DNA of 64,000 nt from Phycisphaerae bacterium (GTDB lineage: Bacteria; Planctomycetota; Phycisphaerae; Phycisphaerales; UBA1924). The stretch spans positions 62,001-126,000 of the forward strand of contig JAUIHS010000002.1 in NCBI GenBank assembly GCA_030432255.1, read 5' to 3'. Positions 1 to 8,718 of this stretch are shown here, piece by piece; position 1 is the first letter of the stretch, and every line of letters begins with the position of its first letter. Below the pieces are notes generated by a model. That model saw nothing but the letters and a program-made list of their open reading frames with translations, was not told where the DNA came from and ran no database searches. The position numbers were made by a program, and so were the translations under genes.

Positions 1-2808
1 TACCTCTACCGCCCGTACATCGAGCGGCGTCACGGGGCCGACCTCTGGATCTACGACACCGAGACGGGCGAGACCCACCGGATCACCTCCGTCTCCGTGA
101 TGGCGCCCTTCCAGAAGTCGACGCGCACCGTGCGCGATGATCGCGTCAAGAAAGCGGGCAAGTCCGGTGGCAAGAAGAGCGATGACGCCGACAAGCCGGC
201 CGGCCCCGATCCGGTCACCGGTACGTGGGAAGGGCGCGTGACGGGGAACGATGACAACGACCTCGTGCCGCCCGATGGCACACTCTTCACGCTCGAGATC
301 CGCCTCAGTGACGGCCAGGTCTCCGGCACCATGAACTCCGACCAGGGCACAGCCGACGTCGAAGAAGGCTCGTGGGATCCGGAGACGAAGCAACTTCGCT
401 GCGTGCTGCGCGTCCGCGATCTTGGACTCGTCGCCGTCCTCGAAGTCGAGATCGAAGACGATTACATGGAAGGTGACCTCGTCATCGAGGAACTCGGCGC
501 GACCCTCGGTATCGAAGCCACACGAATCGATGACAGCGCCAATGGGGACAGCGAAGAAGACGACGACACCGATGACAGCGACGACTCCACCGAGGCCGAT
601 GACGCCGACGACGAGGAAGTCGACCTCGGCGATGTGGTGAATGACAAGGACGCCGATGATGACAAGGCACCGCGCTACGGTGGCGTGCAGTCCTACGAGT
701 GGTCGCCCGACGGCCACGAACTCATCTTCACATCCGCCGGTGACCTCTACCGATGTGAGATCCCCTCCGGCGACATCACGCGACTCACACGGACCCGCGA
801 GTACGAACGCGATGTGCAGTACCTGCCGGATGGGTCAGGCTACACCTATCTTCGCGGCGGCGACCTCCTCCGCGTTTCCTGGGGCAGCCACCTGATCGAG
901 CAACTTGATCCGCGCCTGCCGCGCGGCGAGACGATGGGCGGCTATCGCATCAGCCCGGACCAGACACGCCTCGTCTTCCTCGCCAATGAGGGCGAGTCGT
1001 ACTGGGGCCGCGGCCGCCAGGTGAACATCGTCAACTACCGCGACCGCTTTGCGCAGGTGCGTCAGGTCACGCGTCACGTCTCCGACGACCCCTTCACGGA
1101 GTCGAAGACGCACGTCTACCTGCATGAACTCGCCGACAACTTCGAAGAGGAGCACGAGCCGAAGAAGGTCTTCACCTTCAATTTCACCGGCCCGCGCGAC
1201 ATCCTGCTGGTCCCCGAGTGGGCGCCGGACTCCAGCCGCATCGCCTTCGCGGCCTTCGCGCAGGACACCGGTCACGTCGAGATCCGCGAAGCGCGCTTCG
1301 TCGAACCTGAAGAAGCTGACGACAGGAATGACGAACCGGAGGATGCCGAGTCAGAGGATGCCTCTGACGACAAGTCGTCCACGACGATCGAGGACTCGCG
1401 AGTCGTGTATCGGTTCCTGCACAACGGCGGTCCGACCACGCCGCGAATGATCCGCCCGTGGTACCTGCCCGACAGTCGTCGCCTCGCCTTCATCACGGAG
1501 TTGAGCGGCTTCCGTCACGTGCACGTACTCGATCCTGTGTACGAGCAACTCACACAACTGACACAGGGACGCTACGAGGTGTATCCCTTCGACATCTCGG
1601 AGGATCACGAGCGTCTCTTCGTGGAGGCAACGAAGGGTGATCCGACACAGCAGCACATCTTCGCGCTGGACCTGGAGTCCGGCGACATGACGCAGTTGAC
1701 CTCCGTCGAAGGGCACTACAGTCGCCCGGCGGTGAGTGATGACGGCCTGCATGTGCTGGCGAGTCACATTGACTTCGGTTCACTGCGCGAACTGGTCGCC
1801 ATTGATGTCGATGCCGGCTCCACCACGCCGCTCACCGATTCGCATCCGGACGAGGCCCGCGCGATCACGGAACCGGAGCCGGACTACTTCACCTTCGAGA
1901 ATCGAGTCGGACAGACGATCCACGGACACATGTTCCGCCCGGATGACTGGTCCCCCGATGAAACCTATCCCCTGCTCATCTACGTCTACGGCGGACCACT
2001 CGGTACCACCAAGATGGTGACTCGCGGCAGCCTCTCCAGTCCCGGCTACTTCTTCGCGTACTACATGGCGAAGAAGCACGGCTACATCACCTGCTCCGTC
2101 GATCCGCGTGGCGCATCCGGTTACGGGGCGTTGTTCGAGAAGGCGAACTATGAGCAGGTGGGCAAGCCGCAGGTCGAGGACCTTGTTGATGCCGCACGCT
2201 TCATGATCGACAACCACGGCGTCGACGCCGAGCGCGTTGCGCTGCATGGCTGGAGCTTCGGCGGGTTCCAGACCCAGATGTGCATGTACACCGAGCCGGA
2301 GGTCTTCGCCGTCGGTATCGCCGGCGCCGGACCGACCGAATGGCAGAACTACAACTCGTGGTATTCGACGGGAACGGTGGGCCCGACCCGCCGGGGCCAC
2401 CCGGACCTGGAAGCATACTCCCTGCTGCCGTTGGCGAAGAACCTCCAGGGCCGCCTGTTGCTGGTGCACGGCATGGAGGATTCGAACGTGCTCTACCAGG
2501 ACACGGTGCGTGTCTACCGTGAGTTGCTGAAGGCGGGCAAGGAGTCGCTCGTCGACCTCTTCCTCGATCCCACCGGCGGGCACCACATGGGCGGCGACGT
2601 CAAGACGATCGGCTGGTACCGCAAGTACGAGGACTACCTGTTGCTGCACATCGGTGAAGGGCCGATGACCGATGCGGCGACCGACTCATCGGAAGAAGAC
2701 GCTGCCGAGGCATCCGATGCCGACACCGAAGATGGTGAGGCCGAGGAAGCGGAAGACATCGGCGACAAGGTGCGGGACATCTGGCAGAGGTTGAAGATGT
2801 CGCGGTAG
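1..2808 (+). CDS. S9-family (prolyl oligopeptidase / DPP-IV-like) serine peptidase, 5' truncated by window
   Basis: The frame is open from base 1, so the true start lies outside; 935 residues are visible. The C-terminal alpha/beta-hydrolase domain has the S9 triad: nucleophile Ser in HGWSFGG (bases 2254-2256), Asp in HGMEDSN (2479-2481) and His in GGHHMGG (2581-2586). The upstream half has WSPDG-type repeats of a beta-propeller that would gate the active site. Two features are odd. A domain of about 100 residues starting at GTWEGRV (around bases 223-520) is inserted in the propeller and followed by a run rich in Asp/Glu (about 530-660), and a second acidic run is at 1300-1390. The C-terminus is also acidic. 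It probably degrades oligopeptides, perhaps outside the cytoplasm. The family call is firm; substrate and location are not shown. Confidence 0.92.
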   Translation, partial: YLYRPYIERRHGADLWIYDTETGETHRITSVSVMAPFQKSTRTVRDDRVKKAGKSGGKKSDDADKPAGPDPVTGTWEGRVTGNDDNDLVPPDGTLFTLEIRLSDGQVSGTMNSDQGTADVEEGSWDPETKQLRCVLRVRDLGLVAVLEVEIEDDYMEGDLVIEELGATLGIEATRIDDSANGDSEEDDDTDDSDDSTEADDADDEEVDLGDVVNDKDADDDKAPRYGGVQSYEWSPDGHELIFTSAGDLYRCEIPSGDITRLTRTREYERDVQYLPDGSGYTYLRGGDLLRVSWGSHLIEQLDPRLPRGETMGGYRISPDQTRLVFLANEGESYWGRGRQVNIVNYRDRFAQVRQVTRHVSDDPFTESKTHVYLHELADNFEEEHEPKKVFTFNFTGPRDILLVPEWAPDSSRIAFAAFAQDTGHVEIREARFVEPEEADDRNDEPEDAESEDASDDKSSTTIEDSRVVYRFLHNGGPTTPRMIRPWYLPDSRRLAFITELSGFRHVHVLDPVYEQLTQLTQGRYEVYPFDISEDHERLFVEATKGDPTQQHIFALDLESGDMTQLTSVEGHYSRPAVSDDGLHVLASHIDFGSLRELVAIDVDAGSTTPLTDSHPDEARAITEPEPDYFTFENRVGQTIHGHMFRPDDWSPDETYPLLIYVYGGPLGTTKMVTRGSLSSPGYFFAYYMAKKHGYITCSVDPRGASGYGALFEKANYEQVGKPQVEDLVDAARFMIDNHGVDAERVALHGWSFGGFQTQMCMYTEPEVFAVGIAGAGPTEWQNYNSWYSTGTVGPTRRGHPDLEAYSLLPLAKNLQGRLLLVHGMEDSNVLYQDTVRVYRELLKAGKESLVDLFLDPTGGHHMGGDVKTIGWYRKYEDYLLLHIGEGPMTDAATDSSEEDAAEASDADTEDGEAEEAEDIGDKVRDIWQRLKMSR

Positions 2809-2885
2809 ATCGACGGCATCAGGGGAAGAGCACCTGCGGAGCCGTTCTCCGCCCCCCCCCGCCGTTGCGCGCTGTTCTCCGGATT

Positions 2886-2945
2886 CAGAGCGGAAGCTCA
2901 TCAGATGAACGCCGAAGGCGATCATACCCCGATGCCCGATGCCGC
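2886..2945 (-). repeat. Half copy of palindrome-plus-heptamer element
   Basis: Read on the minus strand this is two GGCATCG-like units, then GATCGCCTTCGGCG, about 14 bases, then GATGAGCTTCCGCTC. It matches one arm of the composite elements at 36066 and 39312. It lies between two converging genes, the S9 peptidase and the sugar isomerase. Confidence 0.6.
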
Positions 2946-2971
2946 CTGTCCGCGACCCCATCGCGGACGGC

Positions 2972-3964
2972 TCACCTCCCGAACGCGGCATCAAACGCGG
3001 CGCGTGCCGACTTGAACTGCAGGTCGCGCACGTAGGCGCACGCTTCCTTCGCACCGTGCTCGCGGTCCATTGCGGCGTCTTCCCATTCCACGGAGAGCGG
3101 ACCCGTGTACTCGATGTCGTTGAGGGCGCGGATGATGTCTTCGAAGTTGACGTCGCCGCGACCGACTGAGCGGAAATCCCAGCCTCGGCGCCGGTCTCCG
3201 AAGGGGAGGTGTGAGCCGAGGATGCCACGCACGCCGTCGAGGGTGACGGCGACGTCCTTCATGTGGCAGTGGAAGATGCGATCACCGAAACGGTCGATGA
3301 ACTTCACGGGATCGACGCCCTGCCAGACGAGGTGGCTCGGATCGAAGTTGAAGCCGAAGGCGGGATGGTTGCCGATGGCGGAGAGGGCGTCCTCGGTGGA
3401 GTAGATGTCGTAGGCGATCTCGGAGGGGTGCACTTCCAGCGCGAAGCGCACGCCTTCGGACTGGAAGACATCGAGGATCGGACCCCAGCGCTTCGCGAAG
3501 TCGTCGTACCCGGCCTTGATCTCCGCTTCGCCGGTGGGTGGGAAGAAATAGAACTTGCCCCAGATGCTGGAGCCGGTGAAGCCGTTGACGACACTGAGCC
3601 CCATGCGCTTCGCGGCCTTCGCGGTCAGTTTCATTTCTTCGGCGGCGCGTTCCTGGACACCCGCGGGATCACCGTCGCCCCAGACATGGTCCGGCACGAT
3701 CTCGCGATTGCGGTGATCGATCACATCGCAGACCGCCTGTCCGACGAGGTGATTCGAGATGGCCCAGCACTTCAAGTCATGGCCGGCGAGCAACTCGTGG
3801 CGCTCCCGGCAGTAGGCATCATTCGCGGCACCGAGGCGCACATCAAAGTGATCGCCCCAGCACGCAAGTTCGAGGCCGTCATACCCGAACCCCTGCGCCT
3901 TCGCCGCCATCGTCTCAAGCGGCAGGTCCGCCCACTGTCCCGTAAACAAAGTCACCGGTCGCAT
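2972..3964 (-). CDS. Sugar phosphate isomerase/epimerase, xylose-isomerase-like TIM barrel
   Basis: A 330-residue protein of the AP-endonuclease-2/xylose isomerase fold (PF01261 type). The metal-binding residues expected for this fold are visible in order: Glu177 in LEVHPSE, Asp208 and His211 in FDPSHL, His232/His234 in FHCHMKD and Glu293 in SVEWED. Such enzymes isomerise or epimerise sugars or polyols, and planctomycetes carry many copies of unknown substrate. There is no signal peptide, so it should be cytoplasmic. It lies downstream of the PA14/DUF1080 gene on the same strand, separated by a heptamer array, which fits a role in sugar use but does not prove it. Confidence 0.88.
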   Translation of the reverse strand: MRPVTLFTGQWADLPLETMAAKAQGFGYDGLELACWGDHFDVRLGAANDAYCRERHELLAGHDLKCWAISNHLVGQAVCDVIDHRNREIVPDHVWGDGDPAGVQERAAEEMKLTAKAAKRMGLSVVNGFTGSSIWGKFYFFPPTGEAEIKAGYDDFAKRWGPILDVFQSEGVRFALEVHPSEIAYDIYSTEDALSAIGNHPAFGFNFDPSHLVWQGVDPVKFIDRFGDRIFHCHMKDVAVTLDGVRGILGSHLPFGDRRRGWDFRSVGRGDVNFEDIIRALNDIEYTGPLSVEWEDAAMDREHGAKEACAYVRDLQFKSARAAFDAAFGR

Positions 3965-3994
3965 GAGTTCTCCTTCGGAGAAAAGGGGGCCTTT

Positions 3995-4056
3995 GGAGGT
4001 TGTAGCTTGAAGGTTTTGGGTTGGAGCCAGAAGCCAGAAGCTGGAAGCGAGAACCC
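3995..4056 (+). repeat. Heptamer tandem array
   Basis: Degenerate 7-bp units with the G-rich strand on plus: GGAGGTT, GTAGCTT, GAAGGTT, then CCAGAAG, CCAGAAG, CTGGAAG. It ends 4 bases before the stop codon of the minus-strand gene at 4061, so it lies antisense to that gene's 3' end. Confidence 0.65.
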
Positions 4057-4060
4057 CTGA

Positions 4061-6664
4061 TCATTCATCCAACCGTCGAATCTTGATGTTCCGGAACCAC
4101 ACCAGGTCGCCATGATCCTGCAGCGCGATGTGACCGTTGCGCTTGGTGCCGTACTTCGGCATGGATGCGAATTTGCTCTCGGCGACACGCTGCTTCCAGT
4201 CGTCGGACCACAGGTCGTACTCCACGAGTTTCTGCCCGTTGAGCCAGTGCGTGACGTGGCCATCCTTCACGCGCAGGCGGGCGTGGTTGTAGACGCCCGC
4301 CGGCCACGATGCATCAATCTTCGGTGCGTGCAGCGCATAGTTCGCGCCGGCCGATGTCAGCGGGTTCTGCCCGTCATAGTGGCGCTCGTTGTCGAGAACC
4401 TGCATCTCCGGACCCGTCGACCAGACGTGATCCTCCTCCTCGGAGACGTTGAAGAAGATGCCGCTGTTCCCACCCGGCGAGACTCTCCACTCCAGGCTCA
4501 GCTCGAAGTTCTCGTACGTGTCGTGTGTGACGATGTCACCGCCCGGGCCGACTCTGCAGATCGCACCGTCACGCACTTCCCAGCCGACAACATGATCCCG
4601 ACGGAAGTTGCGCCAGCCATCCAGCGTCTTTCCGTCAAAGAGCAGGTCCCACCCGGCGCGGTATTCCTCCATCGTCAGGCGGTTGTGCGTGGCTTCCGGC
4701 GCCGGCAGGACCGTGCCGGAACGATCCCGCGGCACGGCATTCATCGTGTACCACGCTTCCGTGGACCAGAGCGACCGATCGGCCTCATCGCGCCAGGGGC
4801 CGACAAGACGGATGTAGACGACGCGATCCGGCTTGAGTCCGTCGACTTCCAGGAAGATCTTCCGGCGCGACGCATCAACGCTGGCGCTGGTCGGCTCAAG
4901 TTCCTCGATGTCGAGCTTCGGGCCGCCGTAGGCGGCCGTGGGCTCATAGCGGTACTGGCTGACACGAATGTGTGAAGGCTCCCAACCGACTCCCGACGCG
5001 AGCGGCGTCGTGAACTCGATCTCGAGTCCGTTCGACATGGCGCGCACCGCGAGCATCTCGAAGGTGGATGCGCCGTTGTAGTCGATGCGCTGCAGACCGA
5101 AGCGCTGTTTGCCCGCCTGTCCCCAGTTGCCCGTCGAACCAATGCCGCCGACATAGAACTGGCCCGCCTGGGCCCGAGCGGTCCGGTTCACGCCCCCCTC
5201 GAAGCCCTGCGAGAAGCGGAAGACCGCGCCCTGGTACACACCGTCGATCTTCTCCAGGAACGTGCGCTTCAGGCCGCCGTGGGTCACATCGCCGTGCAGC
5301 ATCTGATTGCGGTATGGGCCGACATCGAGGCGCACCGGGTTCGTCGGCGAGTTCCCGATCTCGCCCTGCGGCAGCCACGCCGCGGGCGGGGTGACAACGA
5401 GGCCGTCGGCTTCATCACCGATGACGGCGCGCGAGCCGTAGAATGCGCTGCGTTCCAGCGGGAGCAACTTCGAAACCGGCAGCCAGTCACCCTGGTTGTC
5501 GGTCAGGAAGATGTCGCCGTTGACACCGAATCCGATGCCGTTGGGTGTGCGCAGGCCGTGGGCCACGACCTCGTAGCTCCCGCCGGGCGAAATGGCGATG
5601 ACGGAGCCGCGTTGGGGCACCTGCGGATCCGTGGAGCGTCCGCCGGGATCGATCGCGATGGCGAGGTTTGCGTAGAAGCGACCGTCGTGGTGCACCAGTC
5701 CGAAGGCGAACTCATGGAAGTTGGGCGACACCGGCCAGCCGGAACTGACGCAGCGATACTCGTCGATGATGCCGTCCCCGGTGTGATCGATGAGGTGCGT
5801 GAGTTCCTGCTTCTGAAGGACGTAGATCTCGTCGTCCACGACGCACAGTCCCAGCGGCTCAGCGAGCCCAGCGGCGATGCGCGTGACCGACACGTCCTCC
5901 GGATCACCGTCGGCGCCATCGATCATGTAGACGGCGCCGTCCGGATCCCAGGTACACAACACCAGGCGGCCGTCCGACATGACGTCCATGCCGCCCACGC
6001 GCGGCTCGAAGCCATTCGGCCGGAGATCTGTCAGCGTGAAACTCGGGTGAACGCCATTCAGCGGGGCGCGATCGCCGGGGCGTCCGCCGACGAGCGGACG
6101 AATCACCTGCTTGACGCCCGGTGACGTCACGCGTACTTCGCCCTTGCGGCAGAAGTACGCCTCGGCGGGAACAACTTCGAACTCGTTGCCGGAAGGCGTC
6201 TTCCAGCGAAGGCGAAGCCGTCGATCCGAGGGGCCGTTGAAGTAACGAACCTCGTAGGCGTGCAGCCCGGCCTCAAGCTGGATCTCACCCGGCACGGCCT
6301 GCGCGCCGTGCAACCCGTCGTTGTCAACGACGCGCGTGCCGCTGATCCACAGTTGAGATCCATCATCAGAAGTCAGTTCAAAGGTGTACGCCCCCGATTC
6401 CGGCGCCTTGATGTAGCCGTCTGCGAAGAGCATGAAGTTGTGCTGCATGGGCGCGAAGTCGGTGCCTTCCAGGTCGAGCACCTCTTCAAAGCGCGAGACA
6501 TTCGGCGTCTGTCCCGGCACGAGCGGCAGAAGCTCCGGGATCGTCTGCCCGATGTCGTACATCCGAATCGACACGCCCTGACGAATCTCATCCTGGGCTT
6601 CGACGACTCCCGTCATCGCGCCGGACCACACACACGCCAGCGCGGACCAGATCAGCCACTTCAT
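4061..6664 (-). CDS. Secreted PA14 - PQQ-type beta-propeller - DUF1080 (3-keto-disaccharide hydrolase-like) protein
   Basis: 867 residues with a signal peptide (about 1-23, ending VVEAQ). A PA14 carbohydrate-binding domain (about 28-170) has the YTFELTSDDGSQLWI core. A membrane-bound-dehydrogenase/sorbosone-type propeller (about 200-540) contains DRTGDG-like and GLRTPNGIGF motifs. The C-terminal DUF1080 domain (about 665-867) opens with LFDGKTLDGW and contains GNSGIFF and GPEMQVLDN. DUF1080 proteins include 3-keto-glycoside hydrolases, so the likely role is binding and processing sugars outside the cytoplasm. The start ATG overlaps the upstream gene's stop by 4 bases, so translation is probably coupled. 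The exact substrate is unknown. Confidence 0.85.
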   Translation of the reverse strand: MKWLIWSALACVWSGAMTGVVEAQDEIRQGVSIRMYDIGQTIPELLPLVPGQTPNVSRFEEVLDLEGTDFAPMQHNFMLFADGYIKAPESGAYTFELTSDDGSQLWISGTRVVDNDGLHGAQAVPGEIQLEAGLHAYEVRYFNGPSDRRLRLRWKTPSGNEFEVVPAEAYFCRKGEVRVTSPGVKQVIRPLVGGRPGDRAPLNGVHPSFTLTDLRPNGFEPRVGGMDVMSDGRLVLCTWDPDGAVYMIDGADGDPEDVSVTRIAAGLAEPLGLCVVDDEIYVLQKQELTHLIDHTGDGIIDEYRCVSSGWPVSPNFHEFAFGLVHHDGRFYANLAIAIDPGGRSTDPQVPQRGSVIAISPGGSYEVVAHGLRTPNGIGFGVNGDIFLTDNQGDWLPVSKLLPLERSAFYGSRAVIGDEADGLVVTPPAAWLPQGEIGNSPTNPVRLDVGPYRNQMLHGDVTHGGLKRTFLEKIDGVYQGAVFRFSQGFEGGVNRTARAQAGQFYVGGIGSTGNWGQAGKQRFGLQRIDYNGASTFEMLAVRAMSNGLEIEFTTPLASGVGWEPSHIRVSQYRYEPTAAYGGPKLDIEELEPTSASVDASRRKIFLEVDGLKPDRVVYIRLVGPWRDEADRSLWSTEAWYTMNAVPRDRSGTVLPAPEATHNRLTMEEYRAGWDLLFDGKTLDGWRNFRRDHVVGWEVRDGAICRVGPGGDIVTHDTYENFELSLEWRVSPGGNSGIFFNVSEEEDHVWSTGPEMQVLDNERHYDGQNPLTSAGANYALHAPKIDASWPAGVYNHARLRVKDGHVTHWLNGQKLVEYDLWSDDWKQRVAESKFASMPKYGTKRNGHIALQDHGDLVWFRNIKIRRLDE

Positions 6665-7347
6665 TCTGACACACCCTTTCCTTCGAAGATGGCATCAATG
6701 ACGATCTCCTGCTGCAACGGGAGCGTGATGCTGTAGAACTGCATCCCGACCATGTCCTCGGCCACCTCGCCGTCATGGCGCAGGTCGAGGGGCTCACGGT
6801 CGTGCTCCGCACGCAGCCGCATGCCGAGCATGTATCCCTCGGGTGCTTCGGAAAGGAAGAAGCGGCGCTCGAAACGGAGGTCGCCATCTTCCATGTAGAC
6901 CTCGGGGATCTCCGTCAGGACCAGGGTGCCGGCGCCAGCCTTGATCTCGTACTGCAGCGTGACCTGATCACCATCGAGCCGATAGCCGCGCCACACCGCT
7001 TCGCATGGCATGTCCTGGCCCTTGCGACTCACGAAGAAGGGGCCGTCGATGGGCCCTCGAACGAGCGTTTCACCGGAGCTTTCCGGTTGCGGCCCGTGGA
7101 CGTGATTCCAGACGGAACCGGAGAAGTCGACGTCGCCGAGCCAGAGTTTGTCCAGCGAGCACTCGGTGGCGTCGTAGCTGACCCAGATCCCTTCGTGCAA
7201 CGCCAGGACCACCATGCGGGGGTTCCCGTCGAGGACGCAACGGAGCACCCACGGGTCGCGCGGCCGGTTGGCCGCGCCGGGCAGCACGAGTGCTGACAGG
7301 AGGAGGACGAGAGTCAGGGAGAGGGTGACAGACCGCTGCATACGCAC
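6661..7347 (-). CDS. Secreted protein coupled to the PA14/DUF1080 gene
   Basis: 228 residues with a signal peptide (hydrophobic LTLVLLLSALVLPG, cleavage near GAANRP). The mature N-terminus (WVLRCVLDGNPRMVVLALHEGIW...) resembles, from memory, the region before PA14 domains in large planctomycete dehydrogenase-like proteins. That region may therefore have been split off into its own gene here. No catalytic motif or CXXCH haem site is visible. It is upstream of and overlaps the 867-residue gene by ATGA, so the two are almost surely co-translated and may act together. The molecular role is unknown. Confidence 0.8.
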   Translation of the reverse strand: MRMQRSVTLSLTLVLLLSALVLPGAANRPRDPWVLRCVLDGNPRMVVLALHEGIWVSYDATECSLDKLWLGDVDFSGSVWNHVHGPQPESSGETLVRGPIDGPFFVSRKGQDMPCEAVWRGYRLDGDQVTLQYEIKAGAGTLVLTEIPEVYMEDGDLRFERRFFLSEAPEGYMLGMRLRAEHDREPLDLRHDGEVAEDMVGMQFYSITLPLQQEIVIDAIFEGKGVSE

Positions 7348-7534
7348 ACCTTTCCGAGGGTGGAGGTCGGGAACCTCGGCATGCTATGCGCAATCCGGAC
7401 GGCGGTGCAAAATAGAAGGAGCGAGGGAAGCCGGGTCGGAGCCGGAGGCCGGTCGTCCCGGTCCCCTGCTCCCGCGGGACTGCCCTGCGAATTGGCAGCC
7501 CGCTACGGCTGACAACAGGGTCAGCCGCTGTTCC

Positions 7535-7569
7535 AAAAAAGGAATCGCCGTCGGCCGGAGACCGACGGC
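7535..7569 (-). terminator. Intrinsic terminator for the dockerin-tailed gene at 7717
   Basis: The 8-bp stem GCCGTCGG/CCGACGGC (7547-7554 with 7562-7569) is followed on the minus strand by GATTCC and six T (7535-7540). A second inverted pair, GGAATCCCG (7653-7661) with CGGGATTCC (7690-7698), lies between it and the stop codon. I see no other feature in 7348-7716 apart from the start region of the 6661 gene. Confidence 0.75.
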
Positions 7570-7716
7570 AATACTTCCACCCGCTCCGGAGGCGCAGCGT
7601 CACACTTACTGGATCTGCGTGAGAAGCGCCGTGGGGCGGGGAATTGTGATGAGGAATCCCGAAAATCGACTCAGAAAGATGTCTCTGATCGGGATTCCGC
7701 TGATTGGGGGCTGGAA

Positions 7717-8595
7717 TCAGGCACCGCAGTCCGTCGCCCAGTTCGCGAGAACCAGGTTCAGGTCGTCGAAGTTCACCATGCCATCATCGGTGACGTCGCC
7801 GTTCGTTCCCGGGGCCACCGTGGTGTTCCAGTTGGCCAGGACGATATTGAGGTCATCGAAATCGACGACATTGGAGCCATCGGCATCGCCGGGGCAGTCG
7901 TCCCCTTCGCATTCATCGGGCACGCCGTTCATGTCCATGTCCGTGCTGGTGCCGTCGGCAATGTCGAAGAAGTCATCCTGACCGTTCATGTTGCAGTCGG
8001 GGACTTCATCCAGCGGCATGTAGCTCGACGGGCCGTGGAGCAGGCCGCAGGCCGTATCGGTGAGGCGGATGGCGACCGTGGACGCCGAGGTGGCGACCCA
8101 GGTGGACTGATCTGTCCAGAGCCCGGCGTTTTCAGCCTCATCGGAGCGGTCGTCCGCGTTGGGGTCATCGACTCCACCGAGGCTCCACTGGACGTGGTCG
8201 GCGATGTTGGAGGGGGTGCCGAAGGGCGTCTGCCAGTACAGGCCCATGCCGTAGGCATCGTTGTCGAGGGGGAGGGCGAAGACGCCGCCGATCGTCGAGA
8301 TGTTCACGTGGTCGGCGGCTACCGGCGCATCGTTGTTGAAATGGATGAACAGGGACCCACCCGGCGCAAGGGTGAACCCGTTCAGACCGGTCGCACCGGA
8401 GTACCGGCGGATTTCGTCCGTGTCATGGGTGCAGAAGCGGTATCCGTCGAGAGCCTCCGATGCGGCACCGCAGTTGTGCAACTGCACGACGCCCGTCGCA
8501 AAGTTCACTGAGCGGATCTGCACATCCTGGGGCGCGGCGAACGCCCCGGACGCAAAGCACATCGCTGCACCTACAGCTGCCATCTTCTTCATCAT
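7717..8595 (-). CDS. Secreted dockerin-tailed protein
   Basis: 292 residues from the ATG at 8595, chosen because GGAGGAG lies about 9 bases upstream; the frame extends further but without a ribosome-binding site. A signal peptide (KKMAAVGAAMCFASGAFA) is present. The N-terminal half (VQIRSVNFATGVVQLHN...) looks like a lamin-tail-like beta domain. A TSP3-like Asp/Asn-rich stretch (DCNMNGQDDFFD) follows, then two dockerin-like Ca-binding repeats, each ending in DDLN.VLANW. In Phycisphaerae such tails are common on exported proteins and probably direct surface retention. No enzyme motif is seen. It has its own terminator. Confidence 0.82.
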   Translation of the reverse strand: MMKKMAAVGAAMCFASGAFAAPQDVQIRSVNFATGVVQLHNCGAASEALDGYRFCTHDTDEIRRYSGATGLNGFTLAPGGSLFIHFNNDAPVAADHVNISTIGGVFALPLDNDAYGMGLYWQTPFGTPSNIADHVQWSLGGVDDPNADDRSDEAENAGLWTDQSTWVATSASTVAIRLTDTACGLLHGPSSYMPLDEVPDCNMNGQDDFFDIADGTSTDMDMNGVPDECEGDDCPGDADGSNVVDFDDLNIVLANWNTTVAPGTNGDVTDDGMVNFDDLNLVLANWATDCGA

Positions 8596-8718
8596 CTTGA
8601 TCACTCCTCCGATTCGCAGGCCGGTTTGATTGACATTCCCAGGGGGGGACAAGCCACCCCCCTGATCATGTCACAGAACGGGTCGGATCTGGCAACTATT
8701 TCCGTCAAATAGCGCAGG

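Noticed and set aside
2855-2875. Poly-C tract as a phase-variation site
   Set aside because: It lies in a 3' intergenic region away from any start or coding frame.
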